This document shows positions 51,789 to 61,788 of a stretch of DNA of 64,000 nt, one piece after another. Made by a program: the position numbers and the translations under genes. The first letter of the stretch is position 1; each line of letters starts with the position of its first letter. Under the pieces are notes generated by a model. It ran no database searches. It worked only from the letters and a program-made list of their open reading frames with translations, and was not told the origin of the DNA. Source of the stretch: Arthrobacter sp. B3I9 (GTDB lineage: Bacteria > Actinomycetota > Actinomycetes > Actinomycetales > Micrococcaceae); the NCBI RefSeq assembly GCF_030816935.1, contig NZ_JAUSYO010000001.1, forward strand, positions 2,542,001 to 2,606,000. Direction: 5' to 3'.

Positions 51789-53996
51789 TCAGCTGATCCG
51801 GCTGCCGGTGAGTGGGGACCAGGAGATCTGTCCTCCCTCGTAGTTCTGCGCGACGCTGCCACCGCCGGTGGGGAACTCGTTGGTTGTGGGGTAGCCGAGC
51901 CTGCCGTTTTCGTACCCTTGGGCCGCCCAAGCCTGCCGAATTGCGCCGACGCTGACGTGTGCTCCCGTGGCCGGGGACCAAATGATCGCGCCGCCCTGGT
52001 AATTTTGGTAGCAACCGCCGTTGCGCAGCCCGCAGACTTCATTGGTAGTCGGATAGCCGAGCCCGCCGCTTTCGAAGCCAGTGGCGGCCCACGCGGCGCG
52101 GATTCCGCCGACACTCACGTGCGCTCCCGTGGCCGGGGACCAAATGATCGCGCCGCCCTGGTAATTCTGGTAGCAACCGCCGTTGCGCAGCCCGCAGACT
52201 TCATTGGTAGTCGGATAGCCGAGCCCGCCGCTTTCGAAACCAGTGGCGGCCCACGCGGCGCGGATTCCGCCGACACTCACATGCGCTCCCGTGGCCGGGG
52301 ACCAAATGATCGCGCCGCCCTGGTAATTCTGGTAGCAACCGCCGCTGCGCAGCCCGCAGACTTCATTGGTAGTCGGATAGCCGAGCCCGCCGCTTTCGAA
52401 ACCAGTGGCGGCCCACGCGGCGCGGATTCCGCCGACACTCACGTGCGCTCCCGTGGCCGGGGACCAAATGATCGCGCCGCCCGGGTAATTCTGGTAGCAA
52501 CCGCCGCTGATTAAGCCGCAAACGACGGCCGAGGTGGGCGATCCTAGGCTTGCCTTTGCGGCCTCCTCCCCGATACCAGTCGTGGCAGCGGCCGGTACGG
52601 TTCCGCCGGGAGCGGGAGCGGGGCCCGGAGCGGGCGCCGGGTCCGGTGCGGTGCCCGGTACGGTCCCCGGGGCGGTCTCCGCAGTGAGCGCCAGCATCTG
52701 CACGTTGTCCACGTAGGCCGTGATGCCGGTGCCGGTCGCCCAGATCTGCAGGCTCGCCGAGGCCACGCTGGTCGAGGTCGGCGTGTAGTCGAAGTTCATC
52801 GCCTCCACCCACCGCGTGTTCTCCCGCTTGCGGAACTGCCCGGAGATCCACTTCCCGGCGGCGTCGAACTCGTCGACGTAGAAACCCACCTCACCGCTCG
52901 TGATCGCAGCCACGTTCAGGAAGGCCTTGAACACGTACTTGGTCGACCGCGACACCGGAACCATCGGCGAGAACAGGTGGCCCGTCGTGGTGCCCGAGAC
53001 CAGCTTCACCGACTTGGCGGCGTCCGGATAGCTCCCGTTGTTTCCGGCGTCCGCGGTGACCGTCGCCGGGGAATCGGTCCGCCAGCCGCCGGCAATGCCG
53101 CTGTTGAACGTCGGATTCGCGAACTTGTTGGGGCTGCCGTTCACCAGGCCCTTGCTGATGTTGACGTTCTTGATCTGGCCGGCCGTCACCTTGGTCTTCA
53201 CGTAGGCGGCAAGCTGGTCCAGCTCAGCGGTGCCGTACTGGTAGTCGTCCGGGTTCTTGCTCGGCGTCGGCCGGATGTCGTGGAACGTGAACACCACCCA
53301 GGTCTTGTTGGCGATTGCCTCGTCGACCTTGGCTTTGAGGGTGGCGACCGGGGTGGTGACCTCCTGCACGGGGACGTTGCGGAGCAGATAGTCCCCGAGC
53401 GGCCAGGGGTTGTTGCCCGTATCGGCGAAGCCGCGCATCGAGCTGTAGTACTTGGCCACCTGGGCAACCGCCGACATGTCGTAATCGCCGTACGGCGGGG
53501 CAAACGCAGTGGTTTGAATGCCGTGGGCGGCGAAGGTCGACTTACTGTTCGCGAGCTCGGCGGTGACCTGCGCGGCCGTCAGCTTGGTGGCCTGGCAGTC
53601 GCCGCCAGCGCTCACCAGGCACTGATGGCTGACGGTGTGCGACCCGATCTCCCACCCGTAGGTGTTTTGCAGCTGCAGGATCTGGTCCCACGTCATATAG
53701 GGCACATCCGTGTCCGCCCGGCAGGTGTTGGGCACAGTGGTCTTGCCGACGCAGTTGGTGATGACGTAGTTCGTGCCGGTGAGCCCATACTTTTTCAGCG
53801 TCGGGGCGGCCTGCGTCAACGCGCTGAGGGCCCCGTCGTCGAAAGTGAAGGACACCAGCGGACTCGGAGCCGGGTTGTCCACGGCCGCGGACGCTGCCGT
53901 CGGGGACAGCAGTGCGACGGCCATGGCTGCCACCGCCAACCCGATCGTCCCGAATGTGGCGCGCCCCCGCGCCACACCGGATCTGGTTTTGGTCAT
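51789..53996 (-). CDS. Secreted polysaccharide deacetylase with carbohydrate-binding and LGFP repeats
   Basis: A 735-aa secreted enzyme. A signal peptide occupies residues 1-about 38 (IGLAVAAMAVALLSPTAASA). The NodB deacetylase domain follows: SFTFDDGALSAL, the metal HxxxH in GSHTVSHQCL, APPYGDYDM and FTFHDI. A beta-sandwich about 150 residues long (FANPTFNSGIAGGWRTD, AYVDNVQMLAL) is probably carbohydrate-binding. A Pro/Ala linker leads to five LGFP-type repeats (GGCYQNYQGGAIIWSP, GLGYPTTNEV), which bind mycolate- or wall-associated glycans in related proteins. The ATG at 53996 was chosen because the signal peptide begins there. It likely deacetylates peptidoglycan or a chitin-like substrate outside the cell. 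Confidence 0.93.
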   Translation of the reverse strand: MTKTRSGVARGRATFGTIGLAVAAMAVALLSPTAASAAVDNPAPSPLVSFTFDDGALSALTQAAPTLKKYGLTGTNYVITNCVGKTTVPNTCRADTDVPYMTWDQILQLQNTYGWEIGSHTVSHQCLVSAGGDCQATKLTAAQVTAELANSKSTFAAHGIQTTAFAPPYGDYDMSAVAQVAKYYSSMRGFADTGNNPWPLGDYLLRNVPVQEVTTPVATLKAKVDEAIANKTWVVFTFHDIRPTPSKNPDDYQYGTAELDQLAAYVKTKVTAGQIKNVNISKGLVNGSPNKFANPTFNSGIAGGWRTDSPATVTADAGNNGSYPDAAKSVKLVSGTTTGHLFSPMVPVSRSTKYVFKAFLNVAAITSGEVGFYVDEFDAAGKWISGQFRKRENTRWVEAMNFDYTPTSTSVASASLQIWATGTGITAYVDNVQMLALTAETAPGTVPGTAPDPAPAPGPAPAPGGTVPAAATTGIGEEAAKASLGSPTSAVVCGLISGGCYQNYPGGAIIWSPATGAHVSVGGIRAAWAATGFESGGLGYPTTNEVCGLRSGGCYQNYQGGAIIWSPATGAHVSVGGIRAAWAATGFESGGLGYPTTNEVCGLRNGGCYQNYQGGAIIWSPATGAHVSVGGIRAAWAATGFESGGLGYPTTNEVCGLRNGGCYQNYQGGAIIWSPATGAHVSVGAIRQAWAAQGYENGRLGYPTTNEFPTGGGSVAQNYEGGQISWSPLTGSRIS
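51950..52520 (-). repeat. Tandem 162-bp LGFP repeats, nearly identical DNA
   Basis: Units of 54 codons recur with a 162-bp period. The marker GCTCCCGTGGCCGGGG is at 51961, 52123, 52285 and 52447. The middle copies are almost identical at DNA level, so copy number can change by recombination or be collapsed in assembly. Confidence 0.85.
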
Positions 53997-54430
53997 AATC
54001 GATTCCGTTCTTCTCGGGTGGCTTGTGGCTCGCCTTCGCACGGGGGGCGTTTGTACCCGGCCGCTGTGACGCAAGGAGTGGGAAGAGAGTGGGGAGTAGG
54101 ACTCAGCCTTCTGTAGCCGGGAGGTGACCGGTCAGGCAGGAAGTCTCGACGGCGCCCTTTACTCTCGATTCCGCCGGTTCGACTTTTATCGAGGGGGTTC
54201 ATGAGGAGTCTCCTCAGAGTCGGCCATCCCGGAGCCGCTGAGCCGGCCCGTTAAAGGTCCAAGGTACGGATGGTTTTCGGCGCAATCACGAGTAGTAGCT
54301 ACTTGGAAGTTTTCTTGGGGTACTTGGCAACGCGTTTCGCACGGCCGGGAGACAGGTGGTTGTCGATGGTGCCACGGCTGGCGACGGGCGATGTAACGTA
54401 CCGGTTGGAACGGTGGTAACGGGCCGAAAG
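53997..54430. other. Long leader/intergenic region upstream of the deacetylase
   Basis: More than 400 bp without a gene. It contains a 15-bp palindrome TGAGGAGTCTCCTCA at 54202-54216. I looked for a cyclic-di-AMP-type riboswitch, often found before cell-wall hydrolases in actinobacteria, and could not recognise its core. No other structure seen. Confidence 0.5.
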
Positions 54431-54463
54431 AAGAGGGGAAGACCGCAATAGTCTTCCCCTCTT
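54431..54463 (-). terminator. Terminator after the lmo0937-type gene
   Basis: A perfect 13-bp stem (54431-54443 with 54451-54463) around a 7-nt loop; on the minus strand it ends AAGAGGGGAAGAC...CTT with a short T end. It lies 37 bp after the stop at 54500. Confidence 0.75.
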
Positions 54464-54499
54464 ATCTGTCCCTGAAGGCTTGCGTCGCCAGGGCTGCGG

Positions 54500-54646
54500 T
54501 CAAGCGCGGGATCGGCCGCGAACGAAGTGGACGACCAGGACGATCACGGCCACAACCAGCAGGATGTGGATGAGTCCGCCGCCGATGTTGGCCAACAGGC
54601 CGAGCAGCCAGAGAACGGCGATAATTATGGCTATCCAAAGCAACAT
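54500..54646 (-). CDS. lmo0937-family mini-membrane protein, 48 aa
   Basis: A 48-aa protein, MLLWIAIIIAVLWLLGLLAN at the start, then IGGGLIHILLVVAVIVLVV and the basic tail HFVRGRSRA. Two hydrophobic helices joined by a Gly turn containing IGG are the signature of the lmo0937 (DUF5670) family of small stress-associated membrane proteins. AAGGAG lies four bases before the overlapping context of the ATG at 54646. Single gene with its own terminator. Confidence 0.85.
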   Translation of the reverse strand: MLLWIAIIIAVLWLLGLLANIGGGLIHILLVVAVIVLVVHFVRGRSRA

Positions 54647-54907
54647 GACATCTCCTTCGTTCATCTGCGGATGGAGATACTGCCCCCGCCCGCTGTCTCT
54701 ATGGTGCGCTCAGCCTACGACCTCGTGGGCCGAAAAGGTCGAACCTGGTCGGACTTTCATCATCGGACTTGCAGCCGTCGGCTGCCCAGGTGACGTTGCC
54801 GGGTCGGATGGTCGTAGTGCTGGCCGGCCGGGTCAGGGCCGAGGAGCATGAACACAAGAAGGACGATGGCGCCGGTCCGCTACACGCCACCATTGCACCC
54901 TATGCGC

Positions 54908-55333
54908 TCATGGGGCTTCGTCTTCGAAGAACAGCGCCATGGCGTCGGCCGGCCAGTCCGTCGCACGACTCGTTTCCTTGTCGACGTGGGCAACGGTCAT
55001 GACGCATCGCGACACGTTATTTCCGCGGGAATCGGCCATGGCGCACTCGATAAGCGCATCGGGTCCGCGGAACTCGCGCACGAAAGACGTGATGGTGATC
55101 TCCTGGTCGCCCCGGGCAGGCCGCAGAAAGTCGATCTCCATCCGCCGGACCCAGACCATGAACGGCAATGTGCCCAGCGTCTCCAGATCCCACCCGATAT
55201 AGTCCCGCAGGCCCTCCATCCGGTGATCTGCGTAATAGGTGGCGTATCTCCCCGTGCTCACGTGGTTGTACGGGTCGAGCTCGGAGAACTTAACCCGGTG
55301 CGTGCTCCTAAAAACGATCGGTACCTTCGCCAT
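54908..55333 (-). CDS. Hotdog-fold acyl-CoA thioesterase
   Basis: A 141-aa protein of the 4-hydroxybenzoyl-CoA thioesterase (YbgC-like) type. It reads KVKFSELDPYNHVSTGRYATYYADHR in outline, with the conserved Asp/Asn-His near residue 20 (ELDPYNHV), then MEIDFLRPARGDQEITI on the central strand. GAGGGGA precedes the ATG at 55333; the upstream in-frame extension is unsupported. Substrate unknown; likely short or aromatic acyl-CoA. Confidence 0.88.
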   Translation of the reverse strand: MAKVPIVFRSTHRVKFSELDPYNHVSTGRYATYYADHRMEGLRDYIGWDLETLGTLPFMVWVRRMEIDFLRPARGDQEITITSFVREFRGPDALIECAMADSRGNNVSRCVMTVAHVDKETSRATDWPADAMALFFEDEAP

Positions 55334-55549
55334 TGAGCGTCCCCTCGCTTGCCATAATATTGCTCGCCCAAACCGCAAGCGAGCCGCTCCGCCTGCCACG
55401 TCATTTCGGTTGTGACGCACCAGCCGGACGGCGACCGGGTCCGGCCCGTGATGTTGAACTCTTGCTCAGCTCAACAGGAATACCCAAACCCAGCACAGCC
55501 TTGTTCCACTAGGACCCCGACCATCGGATGGCCCGTGAAAGGACCTCTC

Positions 55550-55825
55550 TTGCCCACTACCTTCATTCCGTTCACCATGTGCGCCACCGTCCGTGGCAAC
55601 CACATGCGCTCCTTCCACACCGACCTGGAACGCCTCACCTCAAGCCACCGCGGGTGGGCGCCGCTGGACGTGGTCAAGTCCACCAACACAAAGGCTCTCC
55701 TCCGGGGAGCGATTCCACAAAGCGTTCACACCACCACGGACGCCAGTCTCTCCCGCTACCTCCAACATCGCCTTGTCACCGATAAAGACATCCACCTCGA
55801 TCTCGTCGTCAGCATCGAGCGGTAA
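55550..55825 (+). CDS. Hypothetical protein, 91 aa
   Basis: A 91-aa protein, starting at TTG 55550 after AAAGGAC, or at the ATG at 55578. Sequence: PTTFIPFTMCATVRGNHMRSF, then LERLTSSHRGWAPLDVVKSTN and YLQHRLVTDKDIHLDLVVSIER. It is of mixed alpha/beta character without signal peptide or known motif. It sits alone between two minus-strand genes. Coding status is supported by the ribosome site and codon pattern but not by a recognised family. Confidence 0.45.
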   Translation: MPTTFIPFTMCATVRGNHMRSFHTDLERLTSSHRGWAPLDVVKSTNTKALLRGAIPQSVHTTTDASLSRYLQHRLVTDKDIHLDLVVSIER

Positions 55826-55972
55826 CAGAAGCCTTCGCGGCCCGGACCCGAAACGCAACTTTCAGTACGGCTCAACAGAGGTTTCACTGGCGGGCATGGG
55901 GTTGACGTTGACGCCCACGTCGTCGAGTCGATCCTGACATGGCGCCGCAGCCCGGCTTGCGCTGACCCCTCC

Positions 55973-56401
55973 TCAGGCCACTTGTGGCTGCAGACCGGCC
56001 GCCTCAATCGCCATGGATGCAGCCGCCTCGTCGTTGTCAGAGCTGTCACCGCTGATTCCGATGGCACCAATAATGGCGCCGTCAGCATCCCGAGCGAGCA
56101 CGCCCCCGGGAACCGGAACCAGGCGGCCGCCCAGTGTGGCAGTTACCGCGGCAATAAAGTAGCCCTGCTGCTCGGCCCGCTCCATGATCGCCCGTGATCC
56201 CATCCCCAAGGCCAGTGCCCCGTAGGCCTTGCCCTGGGCAATTTCGAAACGGCTGTTCGAGGCACCGTCCTGGCGTGCGGCAGCGATGACGTGGCCGCCG
56301 GGGTCAAGCACGACGACGGTGAGCGGCTTGAAGCCCTGTCGCCCACCCACCGCCAGTGCCTCCGAGATAATTGACTGCGCGGCCGCCAGCTCGATCTTCA
56401 T
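55973..56401 (-). CDS. GlcG/HbpS-family protein
   Basis: A 142-aa GlcG-family protein ([79 protein letters not shown]). GlcG occurs in the glc operons for glycolate/glyoxylate use; the related HbpS binds haem. Its ATG overlaps the stop of malate synthase G (58584-56398), so they are translated together. Its exact role in glyoxylate metabolism is unknown. Confidence 0.9.
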   Translation of the reverse strand: MKIELAAAQSIISEALAVGGRQGFKPLTVVVLDPGGHVIAAARQDGASNSRFEIAQGKAYGALALGMGSRAIMERAEQQGYFIAAVTATLGGRLVPVPGGVLARDADGAIIGAIGISGDSSDNDEAAASMAIEAAGLQPQVA

Positions 56402-58584
56402 GAAGCGCTCCCTGCAAAATTCTCAATCTGCTTCTGCTTGGCGCGGCCCCGGTGAAGAACGGGCTCTGTGTACCCCGAGGGTTGCACGGCGCCGTCGAGC
56501 ACCAGCTCCCGGGCGGCCAGAAACGCCTCGGTGTCGAACGCCGGGGACATCGGGAGGTAGCCCGGGTCCAGGGCGTTCTGCTCATCGACCACGGCAGCCA
56601 TCCGCCGCAGCGACGCTTCCACCTCTTCCCTGGTCACGATGCCGTGCAGGAGCCAGTTGGAAACGTGCTGCGAGCTGATGCGGCAGGTGGCGCGGTCCTC
56701 CATCAGCGCTGTGCCCTGAATATCGGGGACCTTGGAGCATCCGACGCCGTCATTGACCCAGCGGACCACGTACCCCAGGGTGCTCTGGATGTTGTTATCA
56801 AGTTCGTTCTGCCGTGCCTCTGGGGTCCAGCCGGAAGGGTCGCCCACCGGGATCGTGAGCAGTTGCCGCAGCGTCGAGCGCCGCTTTCCAGCGAGCCGGA
56901 CCTGCTGGGCATCCACGTCGACCTGATGGTAATGGATGGCATGCAGTGTCGCGGCGGTCGGTGATGGCACCCAGGCGCAGTCAGCGCCGGCGAGCGGATG
57001 CGCGCCCTTCTCGGCCAGCATGTTAGCCATGTTGTCCGGGGCCGCCCACATCCCCTTTCCAATCTGAGCCCGGCCGCTGAATCCGCACTCGAGCCCGACG
57101 TCGACGTTCGCGTCCTCGTAGGCTTGGATCCAGCTGGAATTTCGCATGTCGGCTTTGCGCACCATCGGGCCTGCGAGCATCGAGGTGTGGATCTCGTCGC
57201 CCGTACGGTCGAGAAAACCGGTGTTGATGAACGCTACACGGTCCCGGGCCTCCCAGATACAGGCCTTCAAGTTGGAAGAGGTGCGACGCTCCTCATCCAT
57301 AACGCCGATCTTCAGCGTGCGCGGTTGGAGGCCCAGGACGGTTTCGGCGCCGGCAAGCAGAGCGCAGGCCACAGCAACCTCAGCGGGCCCGTGCATCTTC
57401 GGCTTCACGATGTACACCGACCCTGTCCGCGAGTTTCGCCCTGCGTGGGGGCCGCGCAGGTCATGCACGGACCCGAGGCCAGTGAAGAGAGCGTCCAGGA
57501 TCTCCTCTGGAACGGGGGCACCGGCGGCATCGAGTACTGCGTCGCTGGTCATCAGGTGACCCACCTGGCGGATGAGCAGCAGCGAGCGCCCTGGCAGGAC
57601 CAGTTCTGAGCCGTCGGGGGCTGTATACGCGCGGTCGGGATTGAGCCTGCGTATGTAGCTGCCTGAGCCTTTGGCGACCTCGGCGGTAAGGCTGCCCTGC
57701 ATCAGCTGCAACCAGTTCCGGTAGCCCGCGACCTTGTCTGCGGCGTCAACGGCCGCGACAGAATCCTCCAAATCCATGATCGTTGTCAATGCGGACTCCA
57801 GCACGATGTCCTTAACACCGGCCAGATCGTTCGAACCAATAGGGTCGCTGCGGTCGAGCTGGATTTCGACATGCAGGCCGTGGTGAACGAACAGCACCGC
57901 TTCTGGTTCTTCCACAGATCCCCGATAGCCCGCGAACTGCCCCGGCTCTGCCAGCCACGCCGGACCGTCCGGCATCTCGGCAACGAGCACACCTTCTGCG
58001 ATGCGGTACCCGGTGACATCGGCATGGGACCCGGCAGTCAGCCCGATATAGTCGTCGAGGAATTGGCGCCCGCGGGCTACGACGGCTTCACCTCGGACGG
58101 GGTTGTAGCCGCCCGAGCGCGTCCGTCCGTCCGCCTCGTCGATGACGTCGGTGCCGTACAGCGCATCGTAGAGCGAGCCCCAGCGCGCGTTGGCCGCGTT
58201 GGCGGCAAACCGCGCATTCAACAGCGGGACCACCAGTTGGGGCCCGGAAATAGTGGCGATCTCAAGGTCGACGCCGGCGGCGGTGATGGTGAACTCCCCC
58301 GGCTCGTCGACCAAGTAGCCGATCGAGCGAAGGAAATCCTCGTAGGCGCCGGCATCTGTCTGCTCCCCAGCCCGGGAACGGTGAAACTCATCGATCTGCT
58401 CCTGCAAACGTTCACGGGTGGCCAAAAGCTCTTTGACCTGCGGCGAAAACTGCTGGATCAGATCCGCTGCGCCGGCCCAGAACGCTTCCTCCTGAATCCC
58501 AGTGCCGGGCAGCGCCTCGGCACCGACGAACATGTACAGGTCTTCGGCGACGCTGAGGCCGTTCGTCTTTACATAGTCGGCCAT
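56398..58584 (-). CDS. glcB: Malate synthase G
   Basis: A 728-aa glyoxylate cycle-type enzyme condensing acetyl-CoA and glyoxylate to malate. Length and motifs match the G isoform: [76 protein letters not shown] and the late C-terminal [33 protein letters not shown] precedes the ATG at 58584; the frame continues upstream without coding support. It diverges from the ABC transporter operon. TTCCACGATATGGAA lies 19 bp upstream of the start and likely binds the IclR regulator encoded at 63 kb. It would consume glyoxylate released by the FAD oxidoreductase. Confidence 0.95.
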   Translation of the reverse strand: MADYVKTNGLSVAEDLYMFVGAEALPGTGIQEEAFWAGAADLIQQFSPQVKELLATRERLQEQIDEFHRSRAGEQTDAGAYEDFLRSIGYLVDEPGEFTITAAGVDLEIATISGPQLVVPLLNARFAANAANARWGSLYDALYGTDVIDEADGRTRSGGYNPVRGEAVVARGRQFLDDYIGLTAGSHADVTGYRIAEGVLVAEMPDGPAWLAEPGQFAGYRGSVEEPEAVLFVHHGLHVEIQLDRSDPIGSNDLAGVKDIVLESALTTIMDLEDSVAAVDAADKVAGYRNWLQLMQGSLTAEVAKGSGSYIRRLNPDRAYTAPDGSELVLPGRSLLLIRQVGHLMTSDAVLDAAGAPVPEEILDALFTGLGSVHDLRGPHAGRNSRTGSVYIVKPKMHGPAEVAVACALLAGAETVLGLQPRTLKIGVMDEERRTSSNLKACIWEARDRVAFINTGFLDRTGDEIHTSMLAGPMVRKADMRNSSWIQAYEDANVDVGLECGFSGRAQIGKGMWAAPDNMANMLAEKGAHPLAGADCAWVPSPTAATLHAIHYHQVDVDAQQVRLAGKRRSTLRQLLTIPVGDPSGWTPEARQNELDNNIQSTLGYVVRWVNDGVGCSKVPDIQGTALMEDRATCRISSQHVSNWLLHGIVTREEVEASLRRMAAVVDEQNALDPGYLPMSPAFDTEAFLAARELVLDGAVQPSGYTEPVLHRGRAKQKQIENFAGSAS

Positions 58585-58602
58585 CTGGGCAACCCTCCTG
58601 AA

Positions 58603-58617
58603 TTCCACGATATGGAA
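58603..58617. promoter_or_regulatory. TTCCACGATATGGAA, proposed IclR operator
   Basis: TTCCA and TGGAA are inverted around five bases, upstream of malate synthase G. The left part TTCCACGATA recurs on the minus strand at 63830-63839 in front of the IclR gene, and TTCCACGAT at 58853-58861 in the same divergent region. Confidence 0.62.
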
Positions 58618-58949
58618 CATTAATGTCACCTGACGGTAGTCCCGCGCTACTTGCGTGTCAATGGGAACGCCCGCCTGGGAGTATGCGGATCTGCTCTTTG
58701 CCAGAGGGACCGGAATCGACAGTAGGGGCAAAGGTGACGCACACTCACCCGCTTCCCAACAAAGCCGTGCGCTGGGGCTGGGACCGAGTAGCGGGGAGCG
58801 CCGAGTAGCGGGGGTGACGAAACGGCATCGCTTGCAGAGTGTCAAAACGTAATTCCACGATCGGGGCGGTCCTTCAGAGCGCTGCCGCCCAAACAACGCT
58901 TAAACTACCGGCCGTCAAAATACTCGTGACATATAAGGGACTCCACCAT

Positions 58950-58997
58950 ACGGAATTTCCGTCTCCTATTGCGAAACACTAGGACGAACCCTACTGT
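58950..58997 (+). promoter_or_regulatory. Candidate promoter of the ABC importer operon
   Basis: TTGCGA (58969-58974) and TACTGT (58992-58997) are separated by 17 bp, a good housekeeping-type spacing. The palindrome ACGGAATTTCCGT (58950-58962) sits just upstream of the -35 box. The leader is about 65 nt. Confidence 0.55.
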
Positions 58998-59069
58998 GGT
59001 AGCAACCTCGACGCCGAGGCAGTTATCAACACTAAGTCGCCTCAGGATTTTCGCAAATAAGGAGCAGAA

Positions 59070-59996
59070 ATGCGTCAACAACGTAGCGTTCGCAGGGTCA
59101 CTTTCATCGCATTGTCGCTAAGCCTCATTTCGATGACATCGTGTGGCCTGAACTCGTCACCGAGTGACGCGAAACCGGCTGCGGCAGCTGACGCAACCAG
59201 TTCAGCGCCAGCCCGGGACGAAGCTCTCGCCGCCATGGTTCCGGAAGAGACGAAAAAAGCGGGAGTGATCCGCATGGCCATCAATCCCGCCTATCCGCCG
59301 TTCGTATCGACCGGTTCAGACGGCAAGACACTTGAAGGGTTTGAACCGGACCTCGCAAATGCCGTGGCATCCATGCTGGGTGTGAAGATCGAATTTGTTC
59401 CGACGTCGTTCGACGCGATAATTCCTGCCCTCCAGGCCAAATCGGTTGACATCGCCATGTCTTCCATCGGTGATACCAAAGCCAGGGAGAAGATCGTCGA
59501 TTTCGCAACCTACTACCACAACGGCACCCTGATCTTGGTAAAGAAAGGGAATCCCAAGAACATCAAGGCGAACCTTGCCTGCGGTGCAAGCATCGGCGTC
59601 ATTCGAGGCTCGCTCCAACAGACGACATTCCTCCCTAGCCAGACTGAAGATTGCACCAAGGCGGGCCTCCAGCCGCCGGTGGTCCAGGCTTACCAGGACG
59701 GACCGCAGGCGCAGCTGGCACTCCAGAGCTCACGCATCGAGGGCGTAATGCTCGACGCGCCGCCGTTGTTGGACATCGCGCAGAAGAACCCGGAGGCCTT
59801 TGAAACTGTCGGCCCCCTCCTCAAGAACCCCAACCCGGGCGGCGTTGCGTTCACCAAGGGGAGCGCGCTGGTCCAGCCCATAAATGCAGCCCTGAACAAG
59901 CTTATGGAAGACGGCACCTACGACAAGGCGCTGAAGAAATGGAACCTTGAGCCGGTCAAAATCGAAAAGTCGGAAATTAACGGCGCCCTTTCCTGA
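59070..59996 (+). CDS. ABC transporter substrate-binding lipoprotein (polar amino acid type)
   Basis: A 308-aa lipoprotein. The signal peptide ends in SLISMTSCG, with Cys25 as lipidation site. The family 3 solute-binding fold shows MAINPAYPPFVSTGSDGKTLEGFEPDLANAVASMLG, DAIIPALQAKSVDIAMSSIGDT and DFATYYHNGTLILVKKG, as in arginine, glutamine and opine binding proteins. AAGGAG precedes the ATG at 59070. It heads an operon with one permease and one ATPase. The ligand should be an amine-containing compound that the downstream FAD oxidoreductase acts on. Confidence 0.93.
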   Translation: MRQQRSVRRVTFIALSLSLISMTSCGLNSSPSDAKPAAAADATSSAPARDEALAAMVPEETKKAGVIRMAINPAYPPFVSTGSDGKTLEGFEPDLANAVASMLGVKIEFVPTSFDAIIPALQAKSVDIAMSSIGDTKAREKIVDFATYYHNGTLILVKKGNPKNIKANLACGASIGVIRGSLQQTTFLPSQTEDCTKAGLQPPVVQAYQDGPQAQLALQSSRIEGVMLDAPPLLDIAQKNPEAFETVGPLLKNPNPGGVAFTKGSALVQPINAALNKLMEDGTYDKALKKWNLEPVKIEKSEINGALS

Positions 59997-60027
59997 ACTC
60001 GGGAGATCGCAGATAGAAGGGTAGGCC

Positions 60028-60960
60028 GTGATCGCTTCAGACGAACTAACTCATCAAAACGAGCGGACCGCACCGCTTAAAGTAGTCAAGCTGCGCCGCC
60101 CTGGGCGGTGGGTGCTGTATTTCATCATCGCCGTGCTCCTGGCCATGCTGGTCGATACCTTACTCACAAACCCCAACTTCGGATGGGCCACTGTCGGCGA
60201 GTATTTCACGTCGCCGCGCATCCTGGACGGCCTGTCGAAGACGCTCCAGCTGACGCTCATCGCTATGTTGATTGGGGTGGTACTCGGCGTAATCCTCGCC
60301 ATAATGCGGTTGTCCACCAACCCGGCGCTGTCAGCGGTGAGCTGGTGTTACATCTGGTTCTTCCGCGGGACACCGGTCTTCGTGCAACTCCTCTTCTGGG
60401 GATACATTTCGGCGCTCTTTCCGACGTTATCTTTCGGTATCCCTTTTGGACCCAGCTTTTTCACGTCCGAGACGAACACTCTGATCACGCCGCTGGTGGC
60501 TGCCATTCTTGGTCTTTCTCTAAACGAGGCGGCGTACATGGCTGAGATTGTCCGTGCCGGAATATCATCGGTGGGCAGGGGTCAAGTTGAAGCGGCCCAA
60601 GCTTTGGGAATGTCCAGAGCCCGCATTCTGCGGAGGATCATTCTTCCCCAGGCGATGCGCGTAATCATTCCCCCGACGGCAAATAACACCATCTCAATGC
60701 TTAAGACAACGTCCCTGGTCAGTGTTCTCTCATTCCCTGAGCTTCTCTATGCCTCCCAGCTCATTTATTCCGTCAACTTCAAGACCATTCCGCTCCTTCT
60801 TACTGCCTCCATCTGGTACCTCATTGTGACGTCCGTCCTCACAGTCGGTCAGTACTACCTGGAACGCCGGTTCAGTAGGAGTGATCGGACGGCCAGCCAT
60901 GGTCGGTTGCGCAGTCTCATTAATCTGCAGCGACGGCGAGGAGCCAGCAATGGAAGCTAG
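60028..60960 (+). CDS. ABC transporter permease (polar amino acid, HisM-type)
   Basis: A 310-aa permease. Helices include [18 protein letters not shown] and [19 protein letters not shown]. The EAA loop lies in [45 protein letters not shown]. This is the His/Glu/Gln/Arg/opine family, where one gene can form a homodimer. The GTG at 60028 has GAAGGG upstream. It overlaps the ATPase gene by 11 bp. Confidence 0.92.
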   Translation: MIASDELTHQNERTAPLKVVKLRRPGRWVLYFIIAVLLAMLVDTLLTNPNFGWATVGEYFTSPRILDGLSKTLQLTLIAMLIGVVLGVILAIMRLSTNPALSAVSWCYIWFFRGTPVFVQLLFWGYISALFPTLSFGIPFGPSFFTSETNTLITPLVAAILGLSLNEAAYMAEIVRAGISSVGRGQVEAAQALGMSRARILRRIILPQAMRVIIPPTANNTISMLKTTSLVSVLSFPELLYASQLIYSVNFKTIPLLLTASIWYLIVTSVLTVGQYYLERRFSRSDRTASHGRLRSLINLQRRRGASNGS

Positions 60961-61750
60961 CGTAAGAACGACGCCGAAAGGGCTGGGGATGGAGCCGATG
61001 GTACGCGCCGAGAGCGTCTGCAAGTCCTTCGGGCACGTAGAGGTTCTGAAGGGAATCAGCCTGGAAGTGAAGCGGGGAGAAGTCGTCACCCTGCTGGGAC
61101 CTTCCGGCTCAGGAAAATCGACATTTCTCCGGCTTATTAATCACCTGGAGACCATCAGCGCCGGCCAACTCTATGTAGAGGGTGAGCTCATCGGTTACAC
61201 AGAGCGCCACGGCAAGCTGTATGAGCTCCCGGAGGCGGAAGTGACGCGAATGCGGGCCGAGGTGGGCATGGTTTTTCAGCAGTTCAACCTGTTCCCGCAT
61301 ATGACGGTCCTACAGAACATCATGGAGGCGCCTGTCGGCGTCAAGCGCCAGAACAAGAAAGCCGCCGGCGATCGCGCGCGCACCCTCTTGGACCGGGTCG
61401 GGCTTGCCGACAAAGCGTCTGCCTACCCAGGACAGCTGTCCGGTGGGCAGCAACAGCGAGTCGCGATTGCACGCGCTCTGGCCATGGACCCGAAGTTGAT
61501 GTTGTTTGACGAACCGACGTCTGCTCTTGACCCTGAGCTGGTTGGTGAGGTCCTCGATGTCATGAAAGACCTCGCAGCGACAGGGATGACCATGATCGTG
61601 GTCACTCACGAGATGGGATTCGCTCGCGAGGTTGCCGACTCCGTCGTCTTCATGGATGGGGGCGTTGTGGTTGAGGCAGGTCCCCCAGAGGAAGTGCTGC
61701 TTAGGCCCCAACACCAGCGGACCAAGAGCTTTCTCAGCAAAGTTCTCTGA
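60950..61750 (+). CDS. ABC transporter ATP-binding protein (polar amino acid)
   Basis: A 266-aa ATPase. Walker A is GPSGSGKST, the Q-loop [10 protein letters not shown], the signature [16 protein letters not shown], Walker [13 protein letters not shown] and the switch His in [14 protein letters not shown] precedes the ATG at 60950, which lies inside the end of the permease gene. An N-terminal extension of about 15 residues ([15 protein letters not shown]) is unusual but short. It powers the importer of this operon. Confidence 0.95.
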   Translation: MEASVRTTPKGLGMEPMVRAESVCKSFGHVEVLKGISLEVKRGEVVTLLGPSGSGKSTFLRLINHLETISAGQLYVEGELIGYTERHGKLYELPEAEVTRMRAEVGMVFQQFNLFPHMTVLQNIMEAPVGVKRQNKKAAGDRARTLLDRVGLADKASAYPGQLSGGQQQRVAIARALAMDPKLMLFDEPTSALDPELVGEVLDVMKDLAATGMTMIVVTHEMGFAREVADSVVFMDGGVVVEAGPPEEVLLRPQHQRTKSFLSKVL

Positions 61751-61788
61751 CCGCCCCTGGAAACGTCACCAAGTTAGGAACTGAAGGC

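Noticed and set aside
51950..52520. Regular repeats considered as a CRISPR array
   Set aside because: The 162-bp period is in frame and encodes LGFP wall-binding repeats; there are no variable spacers.
54394..54421. Two TAACG copies in front of the lmo0937-type region
   Set aside because: They are 23 bp apart with no third copy, and lie at the 3' side of the nearest gene.
53997..54430. Possible cyclic-di-AMP riboswitch upstream of the deacetylase
   Set aside because: I could not find the conserved core on the minus strand; a covariance-model search would decide.
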